Below, in pieces: positions 54,043-63,379 of a stretch of 64,000 nucleotides of DNA; position 1 is the first letter of the stretch, and every line of letters starts with the position of its first letter. Made by a program: the position numbers and the translations under genes. Source of the stretch: Pseudomonas sp. AOB-7 (GTDB taxonomy: Bacteria > Pseudomonadota > Gammaproteobacteria > Pseudomonadales > Pseudomonadaceae); contig NZ_RFFK01000003.1 in assembly GCF_003696305.1 (NCBI RefSeq), positions 417,312 to 481,311 on the forward strand, given 5' to 3'. The notes under the pieces were generated by a model. The model was not told the DNA's origin, ran no database searches, and saw only the letters and a program-made list of their open reading frames with translations.

Positions 54043-54615
54043 ATGCGTCGTTCGCTGTTTGCCCTGTTGCTGGCTGCCGCCTTGCCCGTCCAGGCCGATT
54101 GGTACCTGGACAACGAGTCCTCGCGGCTGTCCTTTATCTCCACCCATTCCGGCAACCTGTCGGAGGTGCACCGCTTCCTCACCCTGCACGGCCAGATCGC
54201 CGCCGACGGCCGCGCCCGCCTGCGTATCGAGCTGGACTCGCTGAGCACCGGCATCCCGCTGCGCGACGAGCGCCTGCGCGCCATGCTGTTCGACACCGAG
54301 CGCCTGCCCGAGGCGCGGGTCGCCGCGCAGGTGAACCTGGCGCAGCTCACCGACCTGGCGCCGGGTGCGCAGCTGGAACTGCGCCTGCCGCTGACCCTGA
54401 CCCTCAACGAGCGCGCGCGCCAGCTGGAGGCCGAGCTGCTGGTCACCCGCCTGGACGACCGCCGCTTCCAGGTGGTCAGCCTGGCGCCGCTGGTGCTGCA
54501 CGCCGAGGACTTCGGCCTGGCCAGCGGCATCGAGGCGCTGCGCAAGGTGGCCGACCTGTCCGCCATCAGCCTGTCGGTGCCGGTGGGTGCGGTGCTGATC
54601 TTCACCGCTCGCTGA
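54043..54615 (+). CDS. YceI-family periplasmic protein
   Basis: 190 residues: signal peptide (LFALLLAAALPVQA) and the YceI lipocalin-like barrel (WYLDNESSRLSFISTHSGN; LDSLSTGIPLRDERLRAMLFD). YceI proteins bind isoprenoid or fatty amphiphiles. Its stop overlaps the ATG of the cardiolipin-synthase-like gene (TGATG). Confidence 0.87.
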   Translation: MRRSLFALLLAAALPVQADWYLDNESSRLSFISTHSGNLSEVHRFLTLHGQIAADGRARLRIELDSLSTGIPLRDERLRAMLFDTERLPEARVAAQVNLAQLTDLAPGAQLELRLPLTLTLNERARQLEAELLVTRLDDRRFQVVSLAPLVLHAEDFGLASGIEALRKVADLSAISLSVPVGAVLIFTAR

Positions 54616-55772
54616 TGCGCGGCGCGATCTTCCCCTGGCGCGGCGGCAACCGCTTCGCCCTGCTGCTCGACGGCCCGCAGTTCTTCCCGCGCATGCTCGC
54701 CGCCATCGACGCCGCCGAGCGCCAGGTCGAGCTGGAGCTGTACCTGGTCGAGGACGGCCAGTGCAGCGAGCGCCTGGTCGCCGCGCTGTGTCGGGCGGCG
54801 GCGCGCGGCGTGGCGGTGCGCGGGCTGTTCGACGCCTTCGGCTCCGCCGGCCTGGGCCAGGCGCTGCGCCAGCGCCTGCAGGCGGCCGGAGTGCAGCTGC
54901 GCTGGTACAACCCGCTGCGCTGGCGCCGCGGCCTGCGCAACTTCCAGCGCGACCACCGCAAGCTGCTGCTGGTCGACCGGCGCCTGGCCTATGTCGGCGG
55001 CACCGGCGCGACCGACCAGTTCTGGCTGCCGGAGCAGGCCGACAGCGCCTGGCACGAGGTCATGGTGGAGATCGAAGGGCCGCTGGTGCACGACTGGCAG
55101 CAGCTGTTCGAGTACCAGTGGCAGGCCTGCCTGGCGCGCTTCGCCTGGCGTCCGCCGCGCCTGGCGGGGTTGCGCAAGCTGCCGGGCAATCCGCCGGCGG
55201 GGCAGGGCCTGGGCCGGGTGGCCTACGCCGATGCGGCGCAGCACCGCGACATCCTGCAGTCGCTGGTGCGCGCGCTGCGCGTGGCCAAGCATCGGGTATG
55301 GCTGGCCACGCCCTATTTCCTGCCGACCTGGAAGGTGCGCCGGGCGTTGCGCCGGGCCGCGGCCAGCGGCGTCGAGGTGCGCCTGCTGCTGACCGGCCGG
55401 CACACCGACCACCCGCCGGTGCGTTTCGCCGGCCAGCGCTACTACCCGCGCCTGCTCAAGGCCGGGGTGCGCATCTTCGAGTACCAGCCGCGTTTCCTGC
55501 ACCTGAAGATGGTGCTGGTGGACGACTGGGTCAGCGTCGGCTCGTGCAACTTCGACCACTGGAACCTGCGCTTCAACCTCGATGCGAACCTCGAGGCGCT
55601 CGACCCCGAGCTGACCGCCGCGGTGACGGCCAGCTTCGTCGCCGACTTTGCCGCCAGCGCCGAGATCACCCTCGACGAGTGGCGCGCGCGGCCCTGGTGG
55701 GGGCGCCTGCAGCAGCGCCTGTGGGGCTGGCTGGATCGCCTGGCGGTCAACCTGCTCGATCGCTGGCGCTGA
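54615..55772 (+). CDS. Cardiolipin-synthase-like phospholipase D
   Basis: 385 residues with two HKD half-sites: HRKLLLVD (about 115-122) and HLKMVLVDDWVSVGSCNFDHWN in the C-terminal half. No N-terminal membrane helices, as in ClsB. It would join two phospholipids into cardiolipin, or act on related phosphodiesters. Coupled to the YceI gene. Confidence 0.87.
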   Translation: MRGAIFPWRGGNRFALLLDGPQFFPRMLAAIDAAERQVELELYLVEDGQCSERLVAALCRAAARGVAVRGLFDAFGSAGLGQALRQRLQAAGVQLRWYNPLRWRRGLRNFQRDHRKLLLVDRRLAYVGGTGATDQFWLPEQADSAWHEVMVEIEGPLVHDWQQLFEYQWQACLARFAWRPPRLAGLRKLPGNPPAGQGLGRVAYADAAQHRDILQSLVRALRVAKHRVWLATPYFLPTWKVRRALRRAAASGVEVRLLLTGRHTDHPPVRFAGQRYYPRLLKAGVRIFEYQPRFLHLKMVLVDDWVSVGSCNFDHWNLRFNLDANLEALDPELTAAVTASFVADFAASAEITLDEWRARPWWGRLQQRLWGWLDRLAVNLLDRWR

Positions 55773-55984
55773 ACGCCACGCAACACCGGCCCGCCCCCTG
55801 GGAAAGTTCCCCGTTGGCCTGATGTTCCGTCATTCAGCAGCCTGAGGGTGGTCGCGCGCCGCCCGCGCCAGGGCGCCATTCATACTTTCGGGCGACAGAT
55901 GAAATCCCTCCTTGGTGCGCTTATCCGGGCGTCGGTCGCTGCGTAGGGTGCAGGGCAGTCGCACCCCAACCTCAGGAGACCCGC

Positions 55985-57751
55985 ATGACAAGAACAACAG
56001 GGCCCGGAATCTTCCAGCCGCACACCTTGGCCTTGGCCATCGCCGTCGGATTCGCCGCCCCCGCGCAGGCCATCACCTTCAATATCGGCGAGATCGAGGG
56101 CCAGTTCGACAGCTCGCTGTCGGTCGGCGCCAGCTGGTCGGTACGTGGCGCGGACCCGGATTTCGTCTCCGTCGCCAGTGGCGGCAAGGCCTCCTCGCGC
56201 ACCTCGGACGACGGCCGGCTGAACTTCAAGAAGGGCGAGACCTTCTCGAAGATCTTCAAGGGCATTCACGACCTCGAGCTGAAGTACGGCGACACCGGTG
56301 TGTTCGTCCGCGGCAAGTACTGGTACGACTTCGAGACCAAGGACGAGAGCCGGCTGTTCTACGACATCGAGGATCACAACCGCAAGACCGCCGCGCAAAG
56401 TTCAGGTGCGGAAATCCTCGACGCCTTCATCTACCACAACTACAGCCTCGGCGATCTGCCGGGCAGCGTGCGGGTCGGCAAGCAGGTGGTCAGCTGGGGC
56501 GAGAGCACCTTTATCGGCAACAGCATCAACTCGATCAACCCCATCGACGTCGCCGCCTTCCGCCGCCCCGGCGCCGAGATCAAGGAAGGTCTGATTCCGG
56601 TCAACATGCTTTACGTCTCGCAGAGCCTGAGCGACAACTTCTCGGCCGAGGTGTTCTATCAGCTGGAGTGGGACCAGACCGTGGTCGACAACTGCGGCAC
56701 CTTCTTCTCCACCTCCGACGTGGTCGCCGACGGCTGCGAGGATCGTCTCGTGGTGTTCGGCCCGGACCTGCCGCCGGGCGAGTCGACCAACTCCTTCGTC
56801 GACAACGCCTACATTCCCCGCGCCGGGGACCGCGACGCGCGCGACAGCGGCCAGTACGGCCTGGCCCTGCGCTGGTTCGCCGAACAGCTCAACGACACCG
56901 AGTTCGGCCTCTACGCGCTGAATTACCACAGCCGCAACCCGGTGTTCAGCACCATCCGCACCACCACGCCGAACTTCGTCAGCTTCATTCCCGGTGCGCC
57001 GAACGCGCGCTACTTCATCGAGTACCCGGAGGACATCCGCCTCTACGGCCTGAGCTTCCAGACCAACGTCGGCGGCACCGCGCTGTCCGGCGAGATCAGC
57101 TACCGGCCGAACATGCCGATGCAGATCAACTCCACCGACCTGTCCTTCGCCGCCCTCGGCCTGCCGTTCAACCCGGTGTTCGAGAGCGGTCACGCGCAGA
57201 ACGTCGCCAGCGCCGATCTCCACGGCTACGAGCGCAAGCCCTTCACCCAGGCACAGCTCACCGCGGTGCAGTTCATCGATCGGGTGCTCGGCGCCAGCCG
57301 CCTGACCCTGCTCGGCGAGGTGGGCTGGAACCACATCGGCGGGATCAAGGACGACCCCAGCGAGCTGCGCTTCGGCCGCGACCCGATCTACGGTGCCGGC
57401 GAGTTCAGCGCGCCGGGTGTGTGCGCCGCGTTCAACGCCGCCAACCCGGACGAATGCCAGGGCGACGGCTTCCACACCGACACCTCCTGGGGCTACCGCC
57501 TGCGCGCCAGCGCCGACTACAGCAACGTCTTCGCCGGGGTCAACCTGACGCCAAGCGTGGCCTGGTCGCATGACGTCGACGGCTACGGGCCCAATTTCAA
57601 CGAGGGCAGCAAGGCCATCAGCATCGCCCTGAACGCCGACTACCAGAACACCTACAACGCCAGCCTCAGCTACACCGATTTCTTCGGCGGTGAGTACAAC
57701 ACCATCACCGATCGCGACTTCGTGGCCCTGAGCTTCGGTGTGAACTTCTGA
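55985..57751 (+). CDS. DUF1302 outer-membrane protein
   Basis: 588 residues with a signal peptide (LALAIAVGFAAPAQA) and a DUF1302 barrel: ITFNIGEIEGQFDSSLSVGASW at the mature N-terminus, RVGKQVVSWGEST and FFGGEYNTITDRDFVALSFGVNF at the C-terminus (terminal Phe). Always paired with DUF1329, here 28 bp downstream. Possibly a lipid or hydrophobe transport porin; function not established. Confidence 0.87.
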   Translation: MTRTTGPGIFQPHTLALAIAVGFAAPAQAITFNIGEIEGQFDSSLSVGASWSVRGADPDFVSVASGGKASSRTSDDGRLNFKKGETFSKIFKGIHDLELKYGDTGVFVRGKYWYDFETKDESRLFYDIEDHNRKTAAQSSGAEILDAFIYHNYSLGDLPGSVRVGKQVVSWGESTFIGNSINSINPIDVAAFRRPGAEIKEGLIPVNMLYVSQSLSDNFSAEVFYQLEWDQTVVDNCGTFFSTSDVVADGCEDRLVVFGPDLPPGESTNSFVDNAYIPRAGDRDARDSGQYGLALRWFAEQLNDTEFGLYALNYHSRNPVFSTIRTTTPNFVSFIPGAPNARYFIEYPEDIRLYGLSFQTNVGGTALSGEISYRPNMPMQINSTDLSFAALGLPFNPVFESGHAQNVASADLHGYERKPFTQAQLTAVQFIDRVLGASRLTLLGEVGWNHIGGIKDDPSELRFGRDPIYGAGEFSAPGVCAAFNAANPDECQGDGFHTDTSWGYRLRASADYSNVFAGVNLTPSVAWSHDVDGYGPNFNEGSKAISIALNADYQNTYNASLSYTDFFGGEYNTITDRDFVALSFGVNF

Positions 57752-57779
57752 TCAACCACGCGCAAAGGATCCGTACCCG

Positions 57780-59150
57780 ATGAAAACTACAAGAATCCTG
57801 CAAAGCGGAGCGCTGGCCCTGACCCTGCTGGCGACCGGTGTGATGGCCGCCGTCTCCGAACAGGAGGCTGCGCAACTGGGCACCAGCCTGACCCCGCTCG
57901 GCGCGGAGATGGCCGGCAACGCCGACGGCAGCATCCCCGCCTGGACCGGCGGCCTGCCGAGCAACGCCGGCGCGGTCGACGGCAAGGGCTTCCTCGCCGA
58001 CCCGTTCGCCGCCGAGCAACCGCTGTTCACCATCACCGCGGCCAATGCCGAGCAGTACCGCGACAAGCTGTCCGCCGGCCAGCTGGCGATGCTCAAGCGC
58101 TACGCCGACAGCTACAAGATCCCGGTCTACCCGACTCATCGCAGCGCCGCGGTGCCCGACGAGATCTACGCCGCAGCCAAGCGCAGCGCCCTCCATACCA
58201 CGGCGGTGGACGGCGGCAACGGCCTGCAGAACTTCGCCGACAGCCGCTACTACGCCTTCCCGATCCCCAAGAATGGCATCGAGGTGGTGTGGAACCACAT
58301 CACCCGCTACCGCGGCGGCAACGTGCGGCGCTGGATCACCCAGGCCACTCCGCAGACCGGCGGTTCCTACAGCCTGGTGCGGTTCGAGGACGAGGTGGCG
58401 TTTCCCGCCGACATGCCCGACATCGATGCGGACAAGGCGAGCAACGTCCTGCTCTACTTCAAGCAGCGGGTGACCGCGCCGGCGCGCCTGGCGGGCAACG
58501 TGCTGCTGGTCCACGAGACCATCGACCAGGTCAAGGAGCCGCGCCTGGCCTGGCTCTACAACGCCGGTCAGCGCCGCGTGCGCCGCGCCCCGCAGGTCGC
58601 CTACGACGGCCCGGGTACTGCCGCCGACGGGATGCGCACCGCCGACAACTTCGACCTGTTCTCCGGCGCCCCGGATCGCTACGACTGGAAGCTGGTGGGC
58701 AAGAAGGAGATGTACATCCCCTACAACAGCTACAAGCTCGATTCGCCCACGCTGAAGTACGACGACGTGCTCAAGGCCGGGCATATCAACCAGGACCTGA
58801 CCCGCTACGAGCTGCACCGGGTCTGGGAAGTGGAGGCCACGCTGAAGTCCGGCGAGCGCCACATCTACGCCAAGCGCCACATGTACTTCGACGAGGACAG
58901 CTGGCAGCTGGCGCTGGTCGACCACTACGACGGTCGCGGCCAGCTGTGGCGGGTAGCCGAGGGGCATGCGCAGAGCTACTACAACCACAAGGTGCCGGGC
59001 TACACCCTGGAAGCCCTGTACGACCTGATCGCCGGTCGCTATCTGGCGCTGGGTATGAAGAACGAGGAGAAGTCCGCCTACGCCTTCGGCTTCAAGGCCA
59101 CCGGCGCCGACTACACGCCCGCCGCGCTGCGTACCGCCGGGGTGCGTTGA
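57780..59150 (+). CDS. DUF1329 periplasmic protein
   Basis: 456 residues: signal peptide (ALALTLLATGVMA), then SEQEAAQLGTSLTPLGAEMAGNADGSIPAWTGG, the standard DUF1329 start, with many aromatic residues. LolA-like fold is suspected for the family. Forms an operon with the DUF1302 gene; in other genomes the pair often goes with an RND transporter, absent here. Confidence 0.88.
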   Translation: MKTTRILQSGALALTLLATGVMAAVSEQEAAQLGTSLTPLGAEMAGNADGSIPAWTGGLPSNAGAVDGKGFLADPFAAEQPLFTITAANAEQYRDKLSAGQLAMLKRYADSYKIPVYPTHRSAAVPDEIYAAAKRSALHTTAVDGGNGLQNFADSRYYAFPIPKNGIEVVWNHITRYRGGNVRRWITQATPQTGGSYSLVRFEDEVAFPADMPDIDADKASNVLLYFKQRVTAPARLAGNVLLVHETIDQVKEPRLAWLYNAGQRRVRRAPQVAYDGPGTAADGMRTADNFDLFSGAPDRYDWKLVGKKEMYIPYNSYKLDSPTLKYDDVLKAGHINQDLTRYELHRVWEVEATLKSGERHIYAKRHMYFDEDSWQLALVDHYDGRGQLWRVAEGHAQSYYNHKVPGYTLEALYDLIAGRYLALGMKNEEKSAYAFGFKATGADYTPAALRTAGVR

Positions 59151-59178
59151 GTCCGGGTCAAGCGTCTCTCCATGTTCG

Positions 59179-59202
59179 GGCGGCCTGCGGGCCGCCTTTT
59201 TT
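59179..59202 (+). terminator. Rho-independent terminator of the DUF1302-DUF1329 operon
   Basis: Stem GGCGGCC / GGCCGCC with a 4-nt loop followed by TTTTTT. Confidence 0.88.
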
Positions 59203-59302
59203 ATTGGCCCTCATCAGGGCCGGTGATACAGCTGTCGGCCGCGGGGATTGCGCACTAGCCTGCAATCAGCCGGTCCCCGCATAAGAACAATTCAGAGCCG
59301 CT

Positions 59303-61825
59303 ATGACCGCTTACGCTCCCTCCACGCCCCTGGTCGTGCCGTCCTGCGGCAAGGGCGTGCCGCTGCGCCAGCCGCCGGGGCACATTCGCCGCGAGCTGTT
59401 GATCCAGCGCCTGCTCGAGCAGGATTGCCGCCTGCGTCTGCTGATCGCGCCGGCCGGCTTCGGCAAGTCGGTGCTGCTCGCCGATTGCGCCCGTGCCTGT
59501 CCCGCCGGGCGCCTGCCGGTGTGGCTCGGTTGCGCCGGCCAGGCCTGGTCGGCGGGCGAATTCTGCCGACAGCTGGCCGTGGCCCTCGGCTACCCGCCCG
59601 ATTTCACCGAGGCCCAGCTGCTGGCGGCGCTGGCGCAAGAGCCACGCGCGCTGTGGATCATGCTCGACGATTACCCGCGCGAGCCCGACGCCGAACTCGA
59701 TGCCTGTTTCGACCGCCTGCTCGCGGCCGCCGCGCCGGGGCTGAACTGGTGGCTCGGCAGCCGCCGACGCCCGGCCTGCAACCTGCCCCGGCTGCTGCTC
59801 GAGGGCGAGCTGTTCGAGCTGGGTAGCGCCGACCTGGCGTTCAGCCTGGCCGAGGTCGATGCCTGGCTGGCGCAGTTCGATGGCCGCCGCGTGGCCGGCG
59901 CAGAAGCGCTGCGGGCGCAGACCTGGGGATGGCCGGCGGCCTTGCGCTTGCTCGCCGTCCAGGGCGAGCGCGAGGGGGCTGCCGCGCCCGGCTGCGCACT
60001 GCTGCGCGACTACGTCGAGCACGAGGTGCTGCGCGGCCTGCCGGACGAACTGCTGCAGGCGCTGCTGCAACTGGCGCAGCTGCCGCGCTTCTGCACCGAG
60101 CTGTGCGAGCACCTGCTGGGGGTGGGCGAGGGCGCCGCCTGGTTGCAGGCATTGCGCGCCCGCGGCCTGTTCATCGAGGCGCTGGAGGGCGCCGCCGACT
60201 GGTTCGTGCTGTTCCCGCCGCTGGCCCAGGTGCTGCAGCGACGCATCGGCGGCGGCAGCCAGAGCCTGCACCTGCACGCCAGCCAGTGGTTCGCCGCCCG
60301 CGGCGAGGTGCGACCGGCGGTGGAGCACGCGCTGCTCGGCGGACAGCCGGAGGTGGCGGCGAGCTTTCTCGAGCGCTTCACCGAGGAACAGTTGCTGCAG
60401 GGGCAGGAGCTGGCGCTGATCCTGCGCTGGCGCGGCGAACTGCCGGAGGACCTGCTGGCCAGTACGCCGCGGCTGATCCTGCTCAATGCCTGGGCGTTGT
60501 TGCTGGTGGGACGCCTGGACGAGGCGCAGAACTGCGCCGACCAGCTGGCGCGCTTTCAGCCGCGTGCCGATGGCGAGCGGCTGCGTGAGCTGTTCGCCCA
60601 GTGGCAGGCCATACGCGGTATCGTCGCCTATGGCCGCGGCTGCGCCGAGGAGGCCCGCGCTCATGTCCTCGAGGCGCTGGCCATGCTGCCGGAGGGGGCC
60701 TGGGCGCAGGCGTTGCTGTGCCGTTCGGTGTTGACCCAGATGGCCATCGGCGAGGGGCGCCTGGAGGATGCCCAGCTGCTGGGCTACGAGGCGCTGAAGC
60801 AGGCGCGGCGCTGCGGCAGCCTGGTGTTCGAGGCGCTGCTGGAACTCGATCATGCGTTGTTACTGGAGGCCCGCGGCGAGTTCGGCCGCGCCCAGGCGCT
60901 GCTGCGGCGGGTGCTCGAGCAGCCGGACGGTGGGGTGTTGCGCAACACCCCGGTGTGCGGGCGGATTGTTCTGCGCCTGGGGCGTCTGGCCTTGCGCCTG
61001 GGCCGTGCGGAGGAGGCCCGCGAACAATTTCACGCCGGCCTCGCGGTTGCCCTGGAACATGGCGATCCCGGCGCCTTCCATGGCTACCTCGGCTTGGCCG
61101 AGCTGGCGGCGCGCCAGCGCGACCTGGCGGCGGCCTTCGCCCGCCTGGCCGAGGCCGAGCGCCTGATGCAGCGCCAGGGGGTGGCGGATTCGCTCTATCG
61201 GGGCGTGCTGTTGCTCGTCAGCAGCCGCCTGTGGTCGTGGCAGGGCCATCACGAGCGCGCCCGCGAGGCGCTCACCCGGGTACTCGAACACTGGCGCAGG
61301 CATCAGGTCATGCTACCGCCGCCCAACTTTCCCGACCTGTTGCCGCGCCTGCATCACCTCTTGCTGCTGCTCGATCGGGACCAGGGCCGCGACATTGGCG
61401 AGGCGCTGCAGGGGCTGCTCGAGCGGGCGCTGGCCGAGGGGCGTCAGGCCCTGGCCTGCGAGTTCTGGCTGAGCTATGCCGAGGCCTGCACGGATGCCCC
61501 GACGGCGACTCGCGCCAGGCAGGCCGGGCAGGCCCTGCGTCAGCGTCTGAACTACCAGGGCCTGTGGTTCGTCGCCGACGAGTTGCCGTTGCCGGCTGCG
61601 AATGAGGGCGAGGCGGCCGCCGCGGAGGCCCCCTTGAGCGGCCGCGAGCTGGCGGTGCTGCAGCTGATCGCCCAGGGCTGTTCCAACCAGGAGATCGCCG
61701 ACCGCCTGTTCATCTCCCTGCACACGGTCAAGACCCATGCACGGCGGATCAACGTCAAGCTCGGCGTGCAGCGCCGCACCCAGGCGGTGGCGATGGCCAA
61801 GGCCTGGGGCTTGATGGGCGATTGA
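59303..61825 (+). CDS. LuxR-family ATP-dependent regulator (MalT/LAL type)
   Basis: 840 residues. Walker A APAGFGKS (49-56) in an N-terminal STAND/NACHT-like ATPase, Walker B in IMLDDYPRE, a long TPR-like helical middle, and a C-terminal LuxR HTH (LSGRELAVLQLIAQGCSNQEIADRLFISLHTVKTHARRI, about 776-814). Such proteins activate genes on ligand binding. The adjacent DUF1302-DUF1329 operon is the most likely target. Confidence 0.9.
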   Translation: MTAYAPSTPLVVPSCGKGVPLRQPPGHIRRELLIQRLLEQDCRLRLLIAPAGFGKSVLLADCARACPAGRLPVWLGCAGQAWSAGEFCRQLAVALGYPPDFTEAQLLAALAQEPRALWIMLDDYPREPDAELDACFDRLLAAAAPGLNWWLGSRRRPACNLPRLLLEGELFELGSADLAFSLAEVDAWLAQFDGRRVAGAEALRAQTWGWPAALRLLAVQGEREGAAAPGCALLRDYVEHEVLRGLPDELLQALLQLAQLPRFCTELCEHLLGVGEGAAWLQALRARGLFIEALEGAADWFVLFPPLAQVLQRRIGGGSQSLHLHASQWFAARGEVRPAVEHALLGGQPEVAASFLERFTEEQLLQGQELALILRWRGELPEDLLASTPRLILLNAWALLLVGRLDEAQNCADQLARFQPRADGERLRELFAQWQAIRGIVAYGRGCAEEARAHVLEALAMLPEGAWAQALLCRSVLTQMAIGEGRLEDAQLLGYEALKQARRCGSLVFEALLELDHALLLEARGEFGRAQALLRRVLEQPDGGVLRNTPVCGRIVLRLGRLALRLGRAEEAREQFHAGLAVALEHGDPGAFHGYLGLAELAARQRDLAAAFARLAEAERLMQRQGVADSLYRGVLLLVSSRLWSWQGHHERAREALTRVLEHWRRHQVMLPPPNFPDLLPRLHHLLLLLDRDQGRDIGEALQGLLERALAEGRQALACEFWLSYAEACTDAPTATRARQAGQALRQRLNYQGLWFVADELPLPAANEGEAAAAEAPLSGRELAVLQLIAQGCSNQEIADRLFISLHTVKTHARRINVKLGVQRRTQAVAMAKAWGLMGD

Positions 61826-61860
61826 GAGGGCCCGCTCGCGTCGGCGAGCGGGCAGGGCGG

Positions 61861-63204
61861 TCAGCCGAGGAAGTAGAAGGCGCCGCAGATCACCACGCCC
61901 GAATACAGCAGCATGATCAGGCAGTAGCCCATGATGTCGCGCGCGCCGAGGCCGACGATGCCGAGCAGCGGCAGGGCCCAGAACGGCTGGATCATGTTGG
62001 TCCAGGCGTCGCCCCAGGCGATCGCCATGGCGGTGACGGTTGGCGACACGCCGAGGGCCTGCGCCGCCGGCAGCATGATCGGCCCCTGCACCGCCCACTG
62101 GCCGCCGCCGGACGGCACGAAGACGTTGACCACGCCGGCGCTGAGGAAGGCCAGCAGCGGGAAGGTGTCGGCCGACGACCAGGAGATGAAGGCCTCGGTG
62201 ATCTGCCGGCCGAGGGAGATGCCGTCGGCGTTGGCGCCCATCATCATGCCCATGATCCCGGCGTAGAAGGGAAACAGCAGGACGATGCCGCCGATGCCGC
62301 GCACGCTCTCGTCCACCGCGCGCATGTAGCGCTCCGGGGTGCCGTGCAGCAGCAGACCGCAGAACAGGAAGATGGCGATCACCACGTCGAGGCCGAGGAC
62401 GAAGCCCTTGCTGGCGAAGTGGTTGAACAGGTAGATCGCCGCCATGGCCACCAACGCCAGGCCGAGGATGCGGCTGTCGTCCAGGCGCTGCGCCGGGGTT
62501 TCGCGCTCCGGCAGTTGGGCGTGGGATTCCACCAGCTTGGCGGCATCGGCCACCTTGGCGTCCTGGCGCGGGTGCATGGCACGGTTGAGCAGCGGCAGGC
62601 CGATGAACAGCAGGATGACGATGGTCAGGTTCAGCGGGCTGAACAGGGTCTCGCTGATGCTCACCGGCTCGCTCAGCACGCCGGCGGTGATGCGCGCCAG
62701 ATCCGGGCCGCCGGTGGCCATGGACAGCGGGATGGAGCCGGCCAGGCCGCCGTGCCAGACCAGGAAGCCGGAATAGGCCGAGGCCACCAGCAGCGGGTAG
62801 TCCACGCCTTGCACCTGGCGCGCCAGGGCGCGGGCGAACACGGCGCCGATCACCAGGCCGAAGCCCCAGTTGATCCAGCAGCCGAGCAGCGCCACCAGGG
62901 TGACCATGATGATGGCCTGGCCCGGCGTGCGCGCCAGGCTGGCCAGGCGGTCGAGCTGGCGGTTGACCACCGGGGCGCTGGCCAGGGCGTGGCCGGTGAC
63001 GAAGATCAGCGCCATCTGCATGGCGAAACCGAGCAGGGTCCAGAAACCGCTGCTCCAGTGCTGCACCATGGCCGGCAGCGACTGGCCGGTGGAGGAAATG
63101 CCGGCGACCAGCACGGCCAGGGTCAACAGCGCGGAGAACACGAAGGGTGAGGGTAGGTAGCGCTGTACCAGACTCACGCTCAGGCGGGTGAGAGTGTTGA
63201 ACAT
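61861..63204 (-). CDS. atoE: Short-chain fatty acid transporter
   Basis: 447 residues, about 12 membrane helices, AtoE family (RYLPSPFVFSALLTLAVLVAGI; GWHGGLAGSIPLSMA-like VWHGGLAGSIPL; SGGGQWAVQGPIM; GDAWTNMIQPFWALPLLGI). Takes up butyrate/acetoacetate. ATG at 63204 has GAGG upstream; the longer frame to 63294 is unsupported. Downstream of a thiolase gene on the same strand. Confidence 0.9.
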   Translation of the reverse strand: MFNTLTRLSVSLVQRYLPSPFVFSALLTLAVLVAGISSTGQSLPAMVQHWSSGFWTLLGFAMQMALIFVTGHALASAPVVNRQLDRLASLARTPGQAIIMVTLVALLGCWINWGFGLVIGAVFARALARQVQGVDYPLLVASAYSGFLVWHGGLAGSIPLSMATGGPDLARITAGVLSEPVSISETLFSPLNLTIVILLFIGLPLLNRAMHPRQDAKVADAAKLVESHAQLPERETPAQRLDDSRILGLALVAMAAIYLFNHFASKGFVLGLDVVIAIFLFCGLLLHGTPERYMRAVDESVRGIGGIVLLFPFYAGIMGMMMGANADGISLGRQITEAFISWSSADTFPLLAFLSAGVVNVFVPSGGGQWAVQGPIMLPAAQALGVSPTVTAMAIAWGDAWTNMIQPFWALPLLGIVGLGARDIMGYCLIMLLYSGVVICGAFYFLG

Positions 63205-63379
63205 GGATGACGCCTCTTTTTTATGGTTGTGAAGTGGGGCTGACGGCCAGGCATGCGAGGTTGGCTGAGCCTGGGGTTGGGGTGGAAATGACAAAGCCCG
63301 GCACGAGGCCGAGCTGGTTATCGTCGTTGCCTGGTTGGGCTTCGGGGCTGCGCCCCTCGACCCAAGCTACGGCTTTGGC
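63205..63379. other. 175-bp gap between thiolase and atoE genes
   Basis: Contains the atoE leader and a TTGGGCTTCGGGG...CCCCTCGACCCAAG imperfect hairpin near 63333-63366, resembling the GTTGGG dispersed repeats. No gene seen. Confidence 0.45.
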
